Shown here: one piece after another, positions 26,727-34,714 of the stretch
Layout of the letters: the number at the start of each line of letters is the position of its first letter
Numbering within the stretch: position 1 is the stretch's first letter
DNA from: Mycolicibacterium litorale
Lineage (GTDB): Bacteria; Actinomycetota; Actinomycetes; Mycobacteriales; Mycobacteriaceae
Reading direction: 5' to 3'
Assembly (NCBI RefSeq): GCF_010731695.1
Contig: NZ_AP022586.1
Coordinates: forward strand, 248,001 to 312,000
Length of the DNA: 64,000 nt
Program-made: the position numbers and the translations under genes
Notes under the pieces: generated by a model
Seen by the model: the letters and a program-made list of their open reading frames with translations, nothing else
What the model was told of the DNA's origin: nothing
Databases searched by the model: none

Positions 26727-27067
26727 GATTCACCGATCTGTGTGTCGACGCGGCCGACACCCAGTCGCTCGGCAGCTGGTGGGCCGAAGTGCTCGGGTAC
26801 ACCGGGGAGGTCACCGACGACGGCGACGTGGTCCTCCGCCCGCCCGCCGGTGGGGGACCGAACCTGCTGTTCCTCGCCGTGCCGGAAACCAAGGTGGTCA
26901 AGAACCGCCTGCACATCGACCTCACCCCCGATGATCAGGAGGCCGAGGTCGACCGGCTGATCGGGTTGGGCGCCCGCCGGGTCGACATCGGTCAGGGCGA
27001 CCAGAGTTGGGTGGTGCTGGCGGACCCCGAGGGCAACGAGTTCTGCGTCCTCGCCGCGCAGGACTGA
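26717..27067 (+). CDS. VOC-superfamily (glyoxalase-like) protein
   Basis: A 116-residue vicinal-oxygen-chelate fold protein: opening FTDLCVDAADTQSLGSWWAE, HIDLTPDDQEAEVDRLIGLG in the middle and LADPEGNEFCVL at the end. A metal-binding His (HID) and Glu (GNEF) are visible. It may act on an acid or CoA ester linked to the overlapping ligase, or bind a small molecule. It begins inside the ligase's last codons and converges on the DUF302 gene. Confidence 0.88.
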   Translation: MGVRFTDLCVDAADTQSLGSWWAEVLGYTGEVTDDGDVVLRPPAGGGPNLLFLAVPETKVVKNRLHIDLTPDDQEAEVDRLIGLGARRVDIGQGDQSWVVLADPEGNEFCVLAAQD

Positions 27068-27073
27068 GCGCGC

Positions 27074-27475
27074 TCAGGCACCGGCCAGCGCGTCGATCAC
27101 CGCCTGAAGCCGTTCGGTGACCTCGTCGGCGATCGGCTGCAGCTGCGCCTCGCCGGTGACGTCGGCGAGCAGCTGAGGGTTCATCGCCTCGACGACCGTG
27201 GTGTTCGGATCGGACGGGTCGCTGCGCACCACCACGTTGCACGGCAGCAGCAGGCCGATCTGGCGGTCGACGCCGATGGCGCGGTGGGCCAGCGGGGGAT
27301 TGCAGGCGCCGAGGATCAGATAGTTCTCCATGTCCTCACCGAGCTTGTTCTTCAGCGTCGACTGGACGTCGATCTCAGTCAAGACGCCGAAACCTTGCTC
27401 GGACAACGCTTCCCGCGTGCGCGCCACAGCGTCGTCGAACGTGGTGTTCAGGCTGGTGGACAGTGCGATGCTCAT
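27074..27475 (-). CDS. DUF302 protein
   Basis: A 133-residue single DUF302 domain: TTFDDAVARTREALSEQGFGVLTEIDVQSTLK, YLILGACNPPLAHRAI and GLLLPCNVVV. Members often accompany sulfur or heavy-metal genes. ATG 27475 is preferred over ATG 27478 because AGGAG lies 5 nt before it. It follows the CstR-like repressor by 30 bp on the same strand and is probably co-regulated with it. Biochemical role unknown. Confidence 0.88.
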   Translation of the reverse strand: MSIALSTSLNTTFDDAVARTREALSEQGFGVLTEIDVQSTLKNKLGEDMENYLILGACNPPLAHRAIGVDRQIGLLLPCNVVVRSDPSDPNTTVVEAMNPQLLADVTGEAQLQPIADEVTERLQAVIDALAGA

Positions 27476-27505
27476 CATGACTCCTTTGTCTCGATGGTGG
27501 GGCGG

Positions 27506-27790
<285 letters not shown>

Positions 27791-27807
27791 TCACCTGATG
27801 TCAGGGT

Positions 27808-27823
27808 ACCCTGGGGGGTATAC
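27808..27823. promoter_or_regulatory. CstR-type operator 1
   Basis: GTACCCTGGGGGGTAT, with a further half ATACCCC just downstream, lies 33 bp before the cstR start. It shares TACCC...GGGTA with the two palindromes at 28039 and 28063, so it is a likely autoregulatory site. Confidence 0.6.
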
Positions 27824-27849
27824 CCCGGAGAGGAACAAGCGGGGTGCTC

Positions 27850-27996
27850 TCAAGATTCCCGTGACCGGTCGGCTGTCAGCTGGCTGACGATCGTCTGTGC
27901 GTCGCAGGTCGCGCTGCCGCGGTTGTACGGCAGCCGGGCCAGCAGCATCCCCATGGCACAGCTGTTCGTCAACGCCGCGAGGGCGGGTGCGGCCAT
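27850..27996 (-). CDS. Candidate 48-residue Cys-containing protein
   Basis: ATG 27996 follows GAAAGGAACACC, a ribosome site nearly the same as that of cstR, and opens a 48-codon frame ending at TGA 27850. It begins MAAPALAALTNSCAMGMLL and has two Cys (residues 13 and 31). It lies between the palindromes at 28039-28080 and cstR on the same strand, so it would be the first gene of the minus-strand unit. No family recognised. Confidence 0.45.
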   Translation of the reverse strand: MAAPALAALTNSCAMGMLLARLPYNRGSATCDAQTIVSQLTADRSRES

Positions 27997-28038
27997 GGCT
28001 GGTGTTCCTTTCGGTGGGGATCGGAGGTCGGGAACTTA

Positions 28039-28056
28039 TACCCCTGGGGGTATAGT
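28039..28056. promoter_or_regulatory. CstR-type operator 2
   Basis: TATACCCCTGGGGGTATA is a near-perfect palindrome 58 bp before the cstB start. A TANNNT box (TATAGT, 28053-28058) overlaps its right half, so bound repressor would cover the plus-strand promoter. Confidence 0.7.
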
Positions 28057-28062
28057 GAAGAT

Positions 28063-28080
28063 ATACCCACGGGGGTATCC
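28063..28080. promoter_or_regulatory. CstR-type operator 3
   Basis: ATATACCCACGGGGGTAT lies 24 bp downstream (start to start) of operator 2 and repeats the TACCC...GGGTA pattern, placing it near the expected transcription start of cstB. Confidence 0.65.
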
Positions 28081-28114
28081 GAACGGAAGCCCCGAAACCG
28101 GAGGAGAGAAACCG

Positions 28115-29494
28115 ATGATCCTGGAGCAGTACTACATCGAGTGCCTTTCGCACGCCTCGTACCTGATCGGTGACGAGACGACGGGACGCGCCGTCGTTGT
28201 GGATCCCCGCCGCGACATCACCGACTACCTGGCCGACGCCGAGAAGTACGGGTTGACGATCGAAGGCGTCATCAACACCCATTTCCACGCCGACTTCGTC
28301 TCCGGCCACCTCGAACTGGTCGAGGCGACCGGCGCATGGATCGGCTTCGGTGAAGCCGCGGAAACGGACTATCCGATCCGGCGGCTCAGCCACGGCGAGC
28401 GTCTGTCCCTCGGGCAGGTGGACCTGGAGACCCTCTCCACCCCGGGGCACACCTGGGAGTCGATCAGCATCCTCGTGCGCGAACGCCCCGATGCCGAGCC
28501 CACCGCGGTCCTGACCGGCGACTCGCTGTTCATCGGTGACGTCGGCCGGCCTGACCTGGTCAACATCGGCGACAGCTCGACCAGTGATCTTGCCCGGGCG
28601 ATGTACCGCACCATCCACGAGACACTGATGACCCTGCCCGATTCCGTAACGGTGATGCCCGCTCACGGCGCGGGCTCGTCGTGCGGCAAGAACCTGTCGA
28701 CCGAGCTCACCTCGACCATCGGCAAACAGCGGCTGAGCAATCCGTCGGTACAGCCGATGAGCGAAGAGGACTTCGTCGCGATGCTGACCCACGGGCAGCC
28801 CGCTGCTCCTGCCTATTTCGCCTCGGACGCCGCGATGAACAAGCGGGTGCACCCACTGCTGCGTCAGGACCGCGCGGTGCCCGAGATGTCACCGCGGCAG
28901 CTGCGCGCCGCACTCGATACGGGGGTGCGTGTAGTGGATGCCCGTGGCGTCGAGGATTTCGCCGCCGGACACCTGCGCGGATCGGTCAACGTCGGATTCG
29001 ACGGGCGCTTCGCCGAGACCGGCGGCATGGTCGCCGACATCGGTGACGAACTGGCTCTCATCACCTATCCAGGTGAAGAGCAGGACGCCGCACTGCGCCT
29101 GGCCCGCATCGGGTTGGACAACGCCGTCGGCTACCTCAACGTCGGCCGGGACGGCCGGTTCCCCGCCGAACTGGCCGATCTCGTCCAGACGGCGTCACGG
29201 GTCGCGGTGACCGACCTGGACCGACTGCTGGACGAGAATGCGGTGACATTGATCGACATCCGCAACCCCGGTGAACGCGAAGCCGGCGCGATTCCCGGCT
29301 CGCTGCACATCCCGCTGGCGCAACTGCGGACGCGGGTGGCGGACGTCCCCACCGGCAAACCTGTCGTCCTGCACTGCGCCGGCGGATGGCGATCGAGCGT
29401 AGCCGCGTCGCTGTTGCGCGCCAACGGAATCGATCAGGTCGCCGATCTGCTCGGCGGGTACAACGCGTGGGTGGACGCCCACGCCGCGGTGTGA
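28115..29494 (+). CDS. cstB: CstB-like persulfide dioxygenase-rhodanese
   Basis: A 459-residue three-part protein. An N-terminal metallo-beta-lactamase-fold persulfide dioxygenase has THFHADFVSGH (about 55-65) and MPAHGAGS near 181. Next comes a rhodanese-like domain with no Cys in its active loop (ITYPGEE), then a C-terminal rhodanese with catalytic Cys in HCAGGWRSS (about 419). This order (PDO, pseudo-rhodanese, rhodanese) is that of staphylococcal CstB, which turns persulfides and sulfane sulfur into thiosulfate or sulfite. GGAGGAGAG precedes ATG 28115. Two operator-like palindromes lie upstream, and the TauE gene follows after 2 bp. Confidence 0.92.
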   Translation: MILEQYYIECLSHASYLIGDETTGRAVVVDPRRDITDYLADAEKYGLTIEGVINTHFHADFVSGHLELVEATGAWIGFGEAAETDYPIRRLSHGERLSLGQVDLETLSTPGHTWESISILVRERPDAEPTAVLTGDSLFIGDVGRPDLVNIGDSSTSDLARAMYRTIHETLMTLPDSVTVMPAHGAGSSCGKNLSTELTSTIGKQRLSNPSVQPMSEEDFVAMLTHGQPAAPAYFASDAAMNKRVHPLLRQDRAVPEMSPRQLRAALDTGVRVVDARGVEDFAAGHLRGSVNVGFDGRFAETGGMVADIGDELALITYPGEEQDAALRLARIGLDNAVGYLNVGRDGRFPAELADLVQTASRVAVTDLDRLLDENAVTLIDIRNPGEREAGAIPGSLHIPLAQLRTRVADVPTGKPVVLHCAGGWRSSVAASLLRANGIDQVADLLGGYNAWVDAHAAV

Positions 29495-29496
29495 CG

Positions 29497-30270
29497 ATGA
29501 CCCTCGCGGCGGGGCTGGGTCTCGGCGCGCTGATCGGCGTGCTGCTGGGCCTGCTGGGCGGCGGGGGTTCCATCCTCGCCGTCCCGGCCCTGGTCTACGG
29601 GATGGGCCTGGACATGGGGCAGGCCATTCCGGTGTCGCTGATCGTCGTCGGCGCCGCCTCCGCCGTCGGGGCAATCCCGAAAATCCGCGCCGGACAAGTG
29701 CAATGGCGAATGGCGGCGATGTTCGCCGCGGCAGGCATCCCCGCGACCATCGCCGGCAGCGCCGTCAGCAGGCACCTGCCCGAGTCGGTGCTGCTGATCG
29801 GGTTCGCGGTGCTGATGGTCGTGGCGGGTGTCCGCCTGCTGCGTGACGACGGCCGAACCGGCACCGCGTGTGCGGTGCGGACCGGGAAGGTCAACTGGCG
29901 CAGGTGTATTCCGCGGTCCCTCGGCGCCGGCCTGCTCGTCGGCGTGCTGACCGGACTCTTCGGGGTCGGCGGTGGATTCCTGATCATCCCGGCGCTCGTG
30001 GTGCTGCTGGGCGTCGAGATGTCGACGGCGATCGGCACGTCGCTGCTGATCATCGTCGCCAACTCCGTGGCAGGCACCGCCTCACACCTGACCGGGGTCG
30101 ACGTCGACTGGTCGAGCACCGCCGCATTCATCGCGGCCGCGATGGTCGCGTCGCTGATCGCCGGCCAGGTCGGCACCAAGGTCGACACCGCCCGCCTGCA
30201 GCGCTGGTTCGCCTATCTGGTGTTCGCGGTCGCGGCCTACGTGGTCGTGGCGACCGTCGTCGGCGGCTGA
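29497..30270 (+). CDS. TauE/SafE sulfite-type exporter
   Basis: A 257-residue membrane protein with about eight hydrophobic segments in two related halves, each with the family's Gly-rich turn (LLGLLGGGGSILAVPALV; LTGLFGVGGGFLIIPALV). TauE/SafE proteins move sulfite, sulfoacetate or other anions; next to a persulfide dioxygenase it probably exports sulfite or thiosulfate. ATG 29497 begins 2 bp after the cstB stop, giving tight coupling. Confidence 0.9.
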   Translation: MTLAAGLGLGALIGVLLGLLGGGGSILAVPALVYGMGLDMGQAIPVSLIVVGAASAVGAIPKIRAGQVQWRMAAMFAAAGIPATIAGSAVSRHLPESVLLIGFAVLMVVAGVRLLRDDGRTGTACAVRTGKVNWRRCIPRSLGAGLLVGVLTGLFGVGGGFLIIPALVVLLGVEMSTAIGTSLLIIVANSVAGTASHLTGVDVDWSSTAAFIAAAMVASLIAGQVGTKVDTARLQRWFAYLVFAVAAYVVVATVVGG

Positions 30271-31218
30271 TCAGTTCGCGTGCAGCGCCTCGTTGAGGGT
30301 GATGCCGGTACCGTCACGCTTGACCACCTCGACGGCGCCGGACACCGAGTTGCGCCGGAACAACAGGTTGTTCCCACCCGAGAGCTCGCGGGCCTTCACG
30401 GTCTGCCCGTCGCTCGTCTGGACCTTGGTGCCCGCAGTGACGTAGAGGCCCGCCTCCACCACACAATCGTCACCCAGCGAGATGCCCACACCGGCGTTCG
30501 CGCCCAGCAGGCACCGCTTGCCGATGGAGATGACCTCTTTGCCGCCGCCGGACAGCGTGCCCATGATCGACGCGCCACCGCCGACGTCGGAGCCGTCGTC
30601 GACCACCACGCCGGCCGAGATGCGGCCCTCGACCATCGAGGACCCCAGTGTCCCGGCGTTGTAGTTCACGAAGCCCTCGTGCATCACCGTCGTCCCCGCC
30701 GCGAGGTGGGCGCCCAGCCGCACCCGGTCGGCGTCGGCGATGCGCACCCCCGTCGGCGTCACGTAGTCGACCATGCGCGGGAACTTGTCGATCCCGTAGA
30801 CGGTGACCGAGCCGCGACGGCGCAACCGGGCGCGAACTGTCTCGAAGCCCTCGACCGCGCACGGCCCGAAATTCGTCCACACCACATTGGCCAGCACCCC
30901 GAAGATGCCGTCCATGTTCGCGCCACGCGGCTGGATCAGCCGGTGGGAGAGCAGGTGCAGCCGCAGGTAGGCGTCGTAGCCGTCGGCCGGCTTGTCCTCC
31001 AGCGACGAGATGACAGTGCGGACGACCACGACGTCGACGTCACGGTCCTCGTCGCGGCCGGTGAGCTCACCGAGTTCGGCGGGCACCTCGGCGACCGACA
31101 TCCGCACCGTGCCGGACTCGCCGAGATCGTCGCCCAGTTCGGGCGCCGGGTACCAGGTGTCGAGGACGGTCCCGTCGGCGGCGATGGTGGCCAGGCCGAT
31201 TCCTGCAGCAGAAGTCAC
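30271..31218 (-). CDS. dapD: Tetrahydrodipicolinate N-succinyltransferase DapD
   Basis: DapD transfers succinyl from succinyl-CoA to tetrahydrodipicolinate in the lysine/diaminopimelate pathway. The 315-residue product has the actinobacterial N-terminal domain and a left-handed beta-helix of hexapeptide repeats (about 165-280, for example [20 protein letters not shown]), ending LNEALHAN as in M. tuberculosis. GTG 31218 matches the family. dapE is divergent, with only 25 bp between start codons. No Shine-Dalgarno is present, which suggests a leaderless mRNA. Confidence 0.96.
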   Translation of the reverse strand: MTSAAGIGLATIAADGTVLDTWYPAPELGDDLGESGTVRMSVAEVPAELGELTGRDEDRDVDVVVVRTVISSLEDKPADGYDAYLRLHLLSHRLIQPRGANMDGIFGVLANVVWTNFGPCAVEGFETVRARLRRRGSVTVYGIDKFPRMVDYVTPTGVRIADADRVRLGAHLAAGTTVMHEGFVNYNAGTLGSSMVEGRISAGVVVDDGSDVGGGASIMGTLSGGGKEVISIGKRCLLGANAGVGISLGDDCVVEAGLYVTAGTKVQTSDGQTVKARELSGGNNLLFRRNSVSGAVEVVKRDGTGITLNEALHAN

Positions 31219-31226
31219 GGGGCTAG

Positions 31227-31236
31227 AGACTACCGT
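31227..31236. promoter_or_regulatory. Overlapping divergent -10 boxes of dapD and dapE
   Basis: TACCGT (31231-31236, plus) ends 7 nt before the dapE ATG. TAGTCT (minus strand, 31232-31227) ends 8 nt before the dapD GTG. The two hexamers share 2 bp. With no ribosome sites on either side, both transcripts appear to start at the start codon. Confidence 0.55.
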
Positions 31237-31243
31237 TGACCTC

Positions 31244-32311
31244 ATGGGCCTGGATTTGCACGGTGACCCCGTCGACCTGACCGCCGCGCTGGTCGACATC
31301 CCCAGCGAATCACGCCACGAGAAGCGCATCGCCGACGAGATCGAGACCGCGCTGCGGGAGCAGACCGAGGGCTTCGAGATCATCCGCAACGGTGACGCGG
31401 TGCTGGCCCGCACGCACCGCGGCCTGCCCTCACGGGTGGTGCTGGCCGGGCACATCGACACCGTGCCCGCCGCCGACAACGTGCCCAGCCGACGTCAAGG
31501 CGACGACCTGTATGGCTGCGGCACCTCCGACATGAAGTCCGGGGACGCGGTGTTCCTGCATCTCGCCGCCACCGTCGACGAGCCCGCGCACGACATCACA
31601 CTGGTGATGTACGACTGCGAGGAGATCGAGGCCTCCGCCAACGGACTCGGCCGCATCGAACGCGAATTACCCGACTGGTTGCGTGCCGACGTGGCGATCC
31701 TCGGCGAGCCGTCGGGTGGCCTCATCGAGGCCGGCTGCCAGGGGACGCTGCGCGTGGTGGTGAGCGCCACCGGGACACGCGCACACTCCGCGCGATCCTG
31801 GTTGGGCGACAACGCGATCCACAAGCTCGGCCCGGTCCTCGACCGGTTGGCGGCCTATCAGGCCAGAAGCGTCGACATCGACGGTTGCGTCTACCGGGAG
31901 GGTCTCTCCGCGGTGCGCGTCGACGGCGGCATCGCGGGCAACGTCATCCCCGACGCGGCTTCTGTCACGGTCAACTTCCGGTTCGCGCCCGACCGCACCG
32001 TCGCGCAGGCGCTGGCGCATGTGCACGAAGTGCTCGACGGACTCGACGTCACCGTCGAGCAGACCGACGCCGCCGCCGGAGCGCTGCCGGGGCTGACCAG
32101 ACCGGCCGCCGCCGCCCTGGTCGACGCGGCCGGCGGGCAGGTGCGCGCGAAGTACGGCTGGACCGATGTGGCGCGGTTCGCCGCACTGGGCGTCCCCGCC
32201 GTCAACTACGGCCCCGGCGACCCCAACCTGGCGCACCGTGCCGACGAACGGGTCGAGGTCGGGCAGATCACCGCGACGACCGAGGTGCTGCGGCGTTATT
32301 TATCCGCTTGA
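31244..32311 (+). CDS. dapE: Succinyl-diaminopimelate desuccinylase DapE
   Basis: A zinc-dependent M20-family hydrolase that releases succinate from N-succinyl-LL-diaminopimelate. The 355 residues have the metal ligands in GHIDTVP (about 71-77), CGTSDMKSG (about 89-97) and DCEEIEA (about 123-129), plus a dimerisation domain (about 165-275). ATG 31244 is the first ordinary start after the shared promoter. The ABC-F leader follows directly after its stop. Confidence 0.96.
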   Translation: MGLDLHGDPVDLTAALVDIPSESRHEKRIADEIETALREQTEGFEIIRNGDAVLARTHRGLPSRVVLAGHIDTVPAADNVPSRRQGDDLYGCGTSDMKSGDAVFLHLAATVDEPAHDITLVMYDCEEIEASANGLGRIERELPDWLRADVAILGEPSGGLIEAGCQGTLRVVVSATGTRAHSARSWLGDNAIHKLGPVLDRLAAYQARSVDIDGCVYREGLSAVRVDGGIAGNVIPDAASVTVNFRFAPDRTVAQALAHVHEVLDGLDVTVEQTDAAAGALPGLTRPAAAALVDAAGGQVRAKYGWTDVARFAALGVPAVNYGPGDPNLAHRADERVEVGQITATTEVLRRYLSA

Positions 32312-32321
32312 CGGATGGTTT

Positions 32322-32327
32322 TATCCT
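32322..32327 (+). promoter_or_regulatory. -10 box of the ABC-F leader transcript
   Basis: TATCCT fits TANNNT and ends 7 nt before ATG 32335, so the transcript should start at or beside that ATG. The segment upstream (TTATTTATCC) is AT-rich for this genome. Confidence 0.5.
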
Positions 32328-32334
32328 GGAACGC

Positions 32335-32364
32335 ATGTGGGGAGACGACGACATCTCCGGGTGA
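32335..32364 (+). CDS. Nine-residue leader peptide upstream of ABC-F
   Basis: ATG 32335 to TGA 32364 encodes MWGDDDISG. It lacks a ribosome site but sits where a leaderless mRNA would begin. Its Asp codons form the 5' arm of a 12-bp hairpin, and its stop lies in the loop of an inner hairpin. This is the layout of ribosome-controlled leaders before antibiotic-resistance ABC-F genes. Confidence 0.55.
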   Translation: MWGDDDISG

Positions 32365-32398
32365 CCGGAGACCGAACGCCTGATTCGTTGTCGTCTCC
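32341..32398 (+). promoter_or_regulatory. Putative attenuator hairpins before the ABC-F gene
   Basis: GGAGACGACGAC (32341-32352) pairs with GTTGTCGTCTCC (32387-32398) over 12 bp with one G-T. CTCCGG (32355-32360) pairs with CCGGAG (32365-32370). A second GGAGAC at 32367-32372 can compete for GTCTCC at 32393-32398, giving a mutually exclusive fold if a ribosome covers the first arm. Confidence 0.6.
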
Positions 32399-32440
32399 TG
32401 CGGCGCCGAGGTGCCCGCAGCGTCCTCCCGAGGTCTTCCC

Positions 32441-34060
32441 ATGTCTCCGTCATCGATCGTCTGTTCCGGCCTGTCGTTCGCCTGGCCCGACGACACCGTC
32501 GTCTTCACCGACCTGACCGCCTCGTTCGGGGCGGGCCGCACCGGCCTCGTCGCGCCGAACGGCGCAGGCAAATCCACCCTGCTGCGGTTGATCGCCGGGC
32601 AGTTGCAGCCTTCCGCGGGCAGCGTCACCGTCAGCGGGACGCTCGGCTACCTCCCGCAGACCCTGCCACTGGCCGCCGACCTGACCGTTGCCGATGTGCT
32701 CGGCGTGGCGCCGGTGATCGCGGCGCTGAACGCCCTGGCCGCCGGGGACGCGGGCGACGCGGTGTTCACCGCGATCGGCGACGACTGGGACATCGAGGAA
32801 CGCGCCCGCGCCGAACTCGACCGGCTGGGCCTGGCACACGTCGGGCTCGACCGGACGCTGAGCACACTGTCCGGCGGTGAGATCGTCTCGCTCGGCCTGG
32901 CCGCCCAGCTGCTCAAGAGGCCGGACGTGCTGCTGCTCGACGAGCCGACGAACAACCTCGACACCGACGCCAGGCACTCGCTGTACGCGGCGCTCGACGA
33001 GTTCCCCGGCGCACTGCTGCTGGTCAGTCACGACCGGGTGCTGCTCGACCGGATGGACCGGATCGCCGAACTGTATCGGGGCGAGATCGTCTTCTACGGC
33101 GGCAATTTCGCGGTCTATCAGGAGACGGTGCGCCAGGAACAACAGGCCGCCGAGAACGAGCTGCGCAGCGCCGAACAACAACTCAAACGCGAGAAGCGCC
33201 AGATGCAGGAGGCCCGTGAACGCGCGGCGCGGCGCTCGAGCACCGCCGCACGCAACCTGGCCGACGCCGGCCTGCCGAAGATCATTGCCGGTGCCCGAAA
33301 GCGCAGGGCGCAGGAGTCGGCGGGCAAGGCCGACGACGTCCACGCCAAGCGGGTGGGTGACGCCCGGTCACGGGTGGACGACGCCGAGCGGTCACTGCGC
33401 GACGACGATGCGATCGTGCTCGATCTGCCGGGCACCAGCGTCCCCGCGGGCCGCGTGCTGTTCACCGGCGAGGGGCTGCGCATGGCGCGTGGTGGCCGGG
33501 AGTTGTTCGGCCGCATCGGGATCGATCTGTCGATCCGTGGTCCGGAGCGCATCGCGCTGACGGGGGCCAACGGTGCGGGCAAGTCCACCCTGCTTCGCAT
33601 CCTCGCGGGCGCCGTCGACCCCGATGAGGGCTCGGTGCAGCGCGCCGACGGCCGCGTCGCCTACCTGTCGCAGCGCCTCGACCTGCTCGACGACGAGTTG
33701 TCGGTGGCGGACAACCTGGCCCGCTTCGCGCCCGAGATGGGCGTGACCCGCAGTCGGCACCTGTTGGCGCAGTTTCTGTTTCGTGGTGACCGCATCCACC
33801 TGCCGGTCGCGGCGCTGTCCGGTGGCGAACGGCTGCGGGCGACGCTGGCGTGTGTGCTCTACAGCGAGCCCGCGCCGCAACTCCTGCTGCTCGACGAGCC
33901 GACGAACAACCTGGACCTGGTCAGCGTGGGTCAGCTCGAGTCGGCGCTCGACGCGTACCGTGGCGCGTTCGTCGTGGTGAGCCACGACGAGCGGTTCCTC
34001 GCCGAGATCGGCGTGAACCGGTGGTTGCGGCTGGCCGACGGGGCCCTGGTCGAGAGGTGA
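32441..34060 (+). CDS. ABC-F ATPase (ribosome-protection type)
   Basis: A 539-residue soluble protein with two ATP-binding cassettes and no membrane segments. Walker A motifs are APNGAGKST (near 37) and GANGAGKST (near 376), signatures LSGGE and LSGGER, Walker B LLLDEPTNNLD in both halves. Between them is a charged helical linker (about 225-330), as in ABC-F proteins that act on the ribosome. It could protect from macrolide, lincosamide or similar drugs, or be a housekeeping translation factor. ATG 32441 follows GAGG; an upstream extension in frame is unlikely. The leader suggests induction by ribosome stalling. Confidence 0.9.
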   Translation: MSPSSIVCSGLSFAWPDDTVVFTDLTASFGAGRTGLVAPNGAGKSTLLRLIAGQLQPSAGSVTVSGTLGYLPQTLPLAADLTVADVLGVAPVIAALNALAAGDAGDAVFTAIGDDWDIEERARAELDRLGLAHVGLDRTLSTLSGGEIVSLGLAAQLLKRPDVLLLDEPTNNLDTDARHSLYAALDEFPGALLLVSHDRVLLDRMDRIAELYRGEIVFYGGNFAVYQETVRQEQQAAENELRSAEQQLKREKRQMQEARERAARRSSTAARNLADAGLPKIIAGARKRRAQESAGKADDVHAKRVGDARSRVDDAERSLRDDDAIVLDLPGTSVPAGRVLFTGEGLRMARGGRELFGRIGIDLSIRGPERIALTGANGAGKSTLLRILAGAVDPDEGSVQRADGRVAYLSQRLDLLDDELSVADNLARFAPEMGVTRSRHLLAQFLFRGDRIHLPVAALSGGERLRATLACVLYSEPAPQLLLLDEPTNNLDLVSVGQLESALDAYRGAFVVVSHDERFLAEIGVNRWLRLADGALVER

Positions 34061-34063
34061 CGG

Positions 34064-34705
34064 TCAGACCTCGCGCGTGTGGTCCGGCGCCGATTCAGCC
34101 GGGGCCGCGGGCTCGGGTTCCGCCTGCGGCTCGCCCGTGGCTGCCTCGCCGCCGCCCTCTGCGGCGCCCGTGGCCGCCTCGACGATCTGCTGGACACCCT
34201 GCATCACCTGTTGCGGGACCTGCTGCAATCCCTGTACGAGGCCCTGTACCGCGCCGCTGCCCTGCTGACCCATCTGGCCCAGTTGCCCCAGCTGGCCGAG
34301 CACCTGGCCGACAGCCCCGGTCGCCCCCGAAGCGCCCGACGTGCTCGACGCGGGGCTCGCGCCGCCACCGGCGCCGTCCGCCGGACCGCCGGCGCCTTCC
34401 ATCGTGGCCTTGAGCTTGCCGGCCGACCGCTCATCGCCCTTGTCGTAGGCCGCGGCGGCCTTCCCGAGCAGCTCGGCGATCTTGTCGCCGCTCTTGGCGG
34501 TCGTCTGCAGAGTGCCCTGGCGCGCGCCGAGCAGGCCGCTCAGCGCGTTCTGCACCGCGAAGGCGATCTGCCCGTGCGAGGTCTCGACACCGGCGACAGT
34601 CGGTGCGCCGCTGACCAACTGGGCGACCCCCGCGGCGATCTCGGCATGTGTCTGCGAGAACTGACGCAGACCATCGGTCTGCACGAACAACGGCCCACCG
34701 GTCAT
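34064..34705 (-). CDS. Type VII secretion-type protein (EspC/DUF2580-like)
   Basis: A 213-residue protein. The first 100 residues are helical with the DUF2580/EspC-like pattern, including AAAAYDKGDE, which contains a YxxxD/E secretion signal. The rest is Gly/Gln/Pro/Ala-rich low complexity. I infer an ESX-exported or ESX-associated protein; no ESX machinery is in the window. It ends 3 bp from the convergent ABC-F gene and lies 9 bp downstream of the STAND gene on the same strand. Confidence 0.75.
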   Translation of the reverse strand: MTGGPLFVQTDGLRQFSQTHAEIAAGVAQLVSGAPTVAGVETSHGQIAFAVQNALSGLLGARQGTLQTTAKSGDKIAELLGKAAAAYDKGDERSAGKLKATMEGAGGPADGAGGGASPASSTSGASGATGAVGQVLGQLGQLGQMGQQGSGAVQGLVQGLQQVPQQVMQGVQQIVEAATGAAEGGGEAATGEPQAEPEPAAPAESAPDHTREV

Positions 34706-34714
34706 GGGCCCAGT

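Noticed and set aside
27923..28114. N-terminal extension of the CstB-like protein
   Set aside because: The frame is open upstream but would run through the operator/promoter region. The ribosome site at 28100-28106 and homology support ATG 28115.
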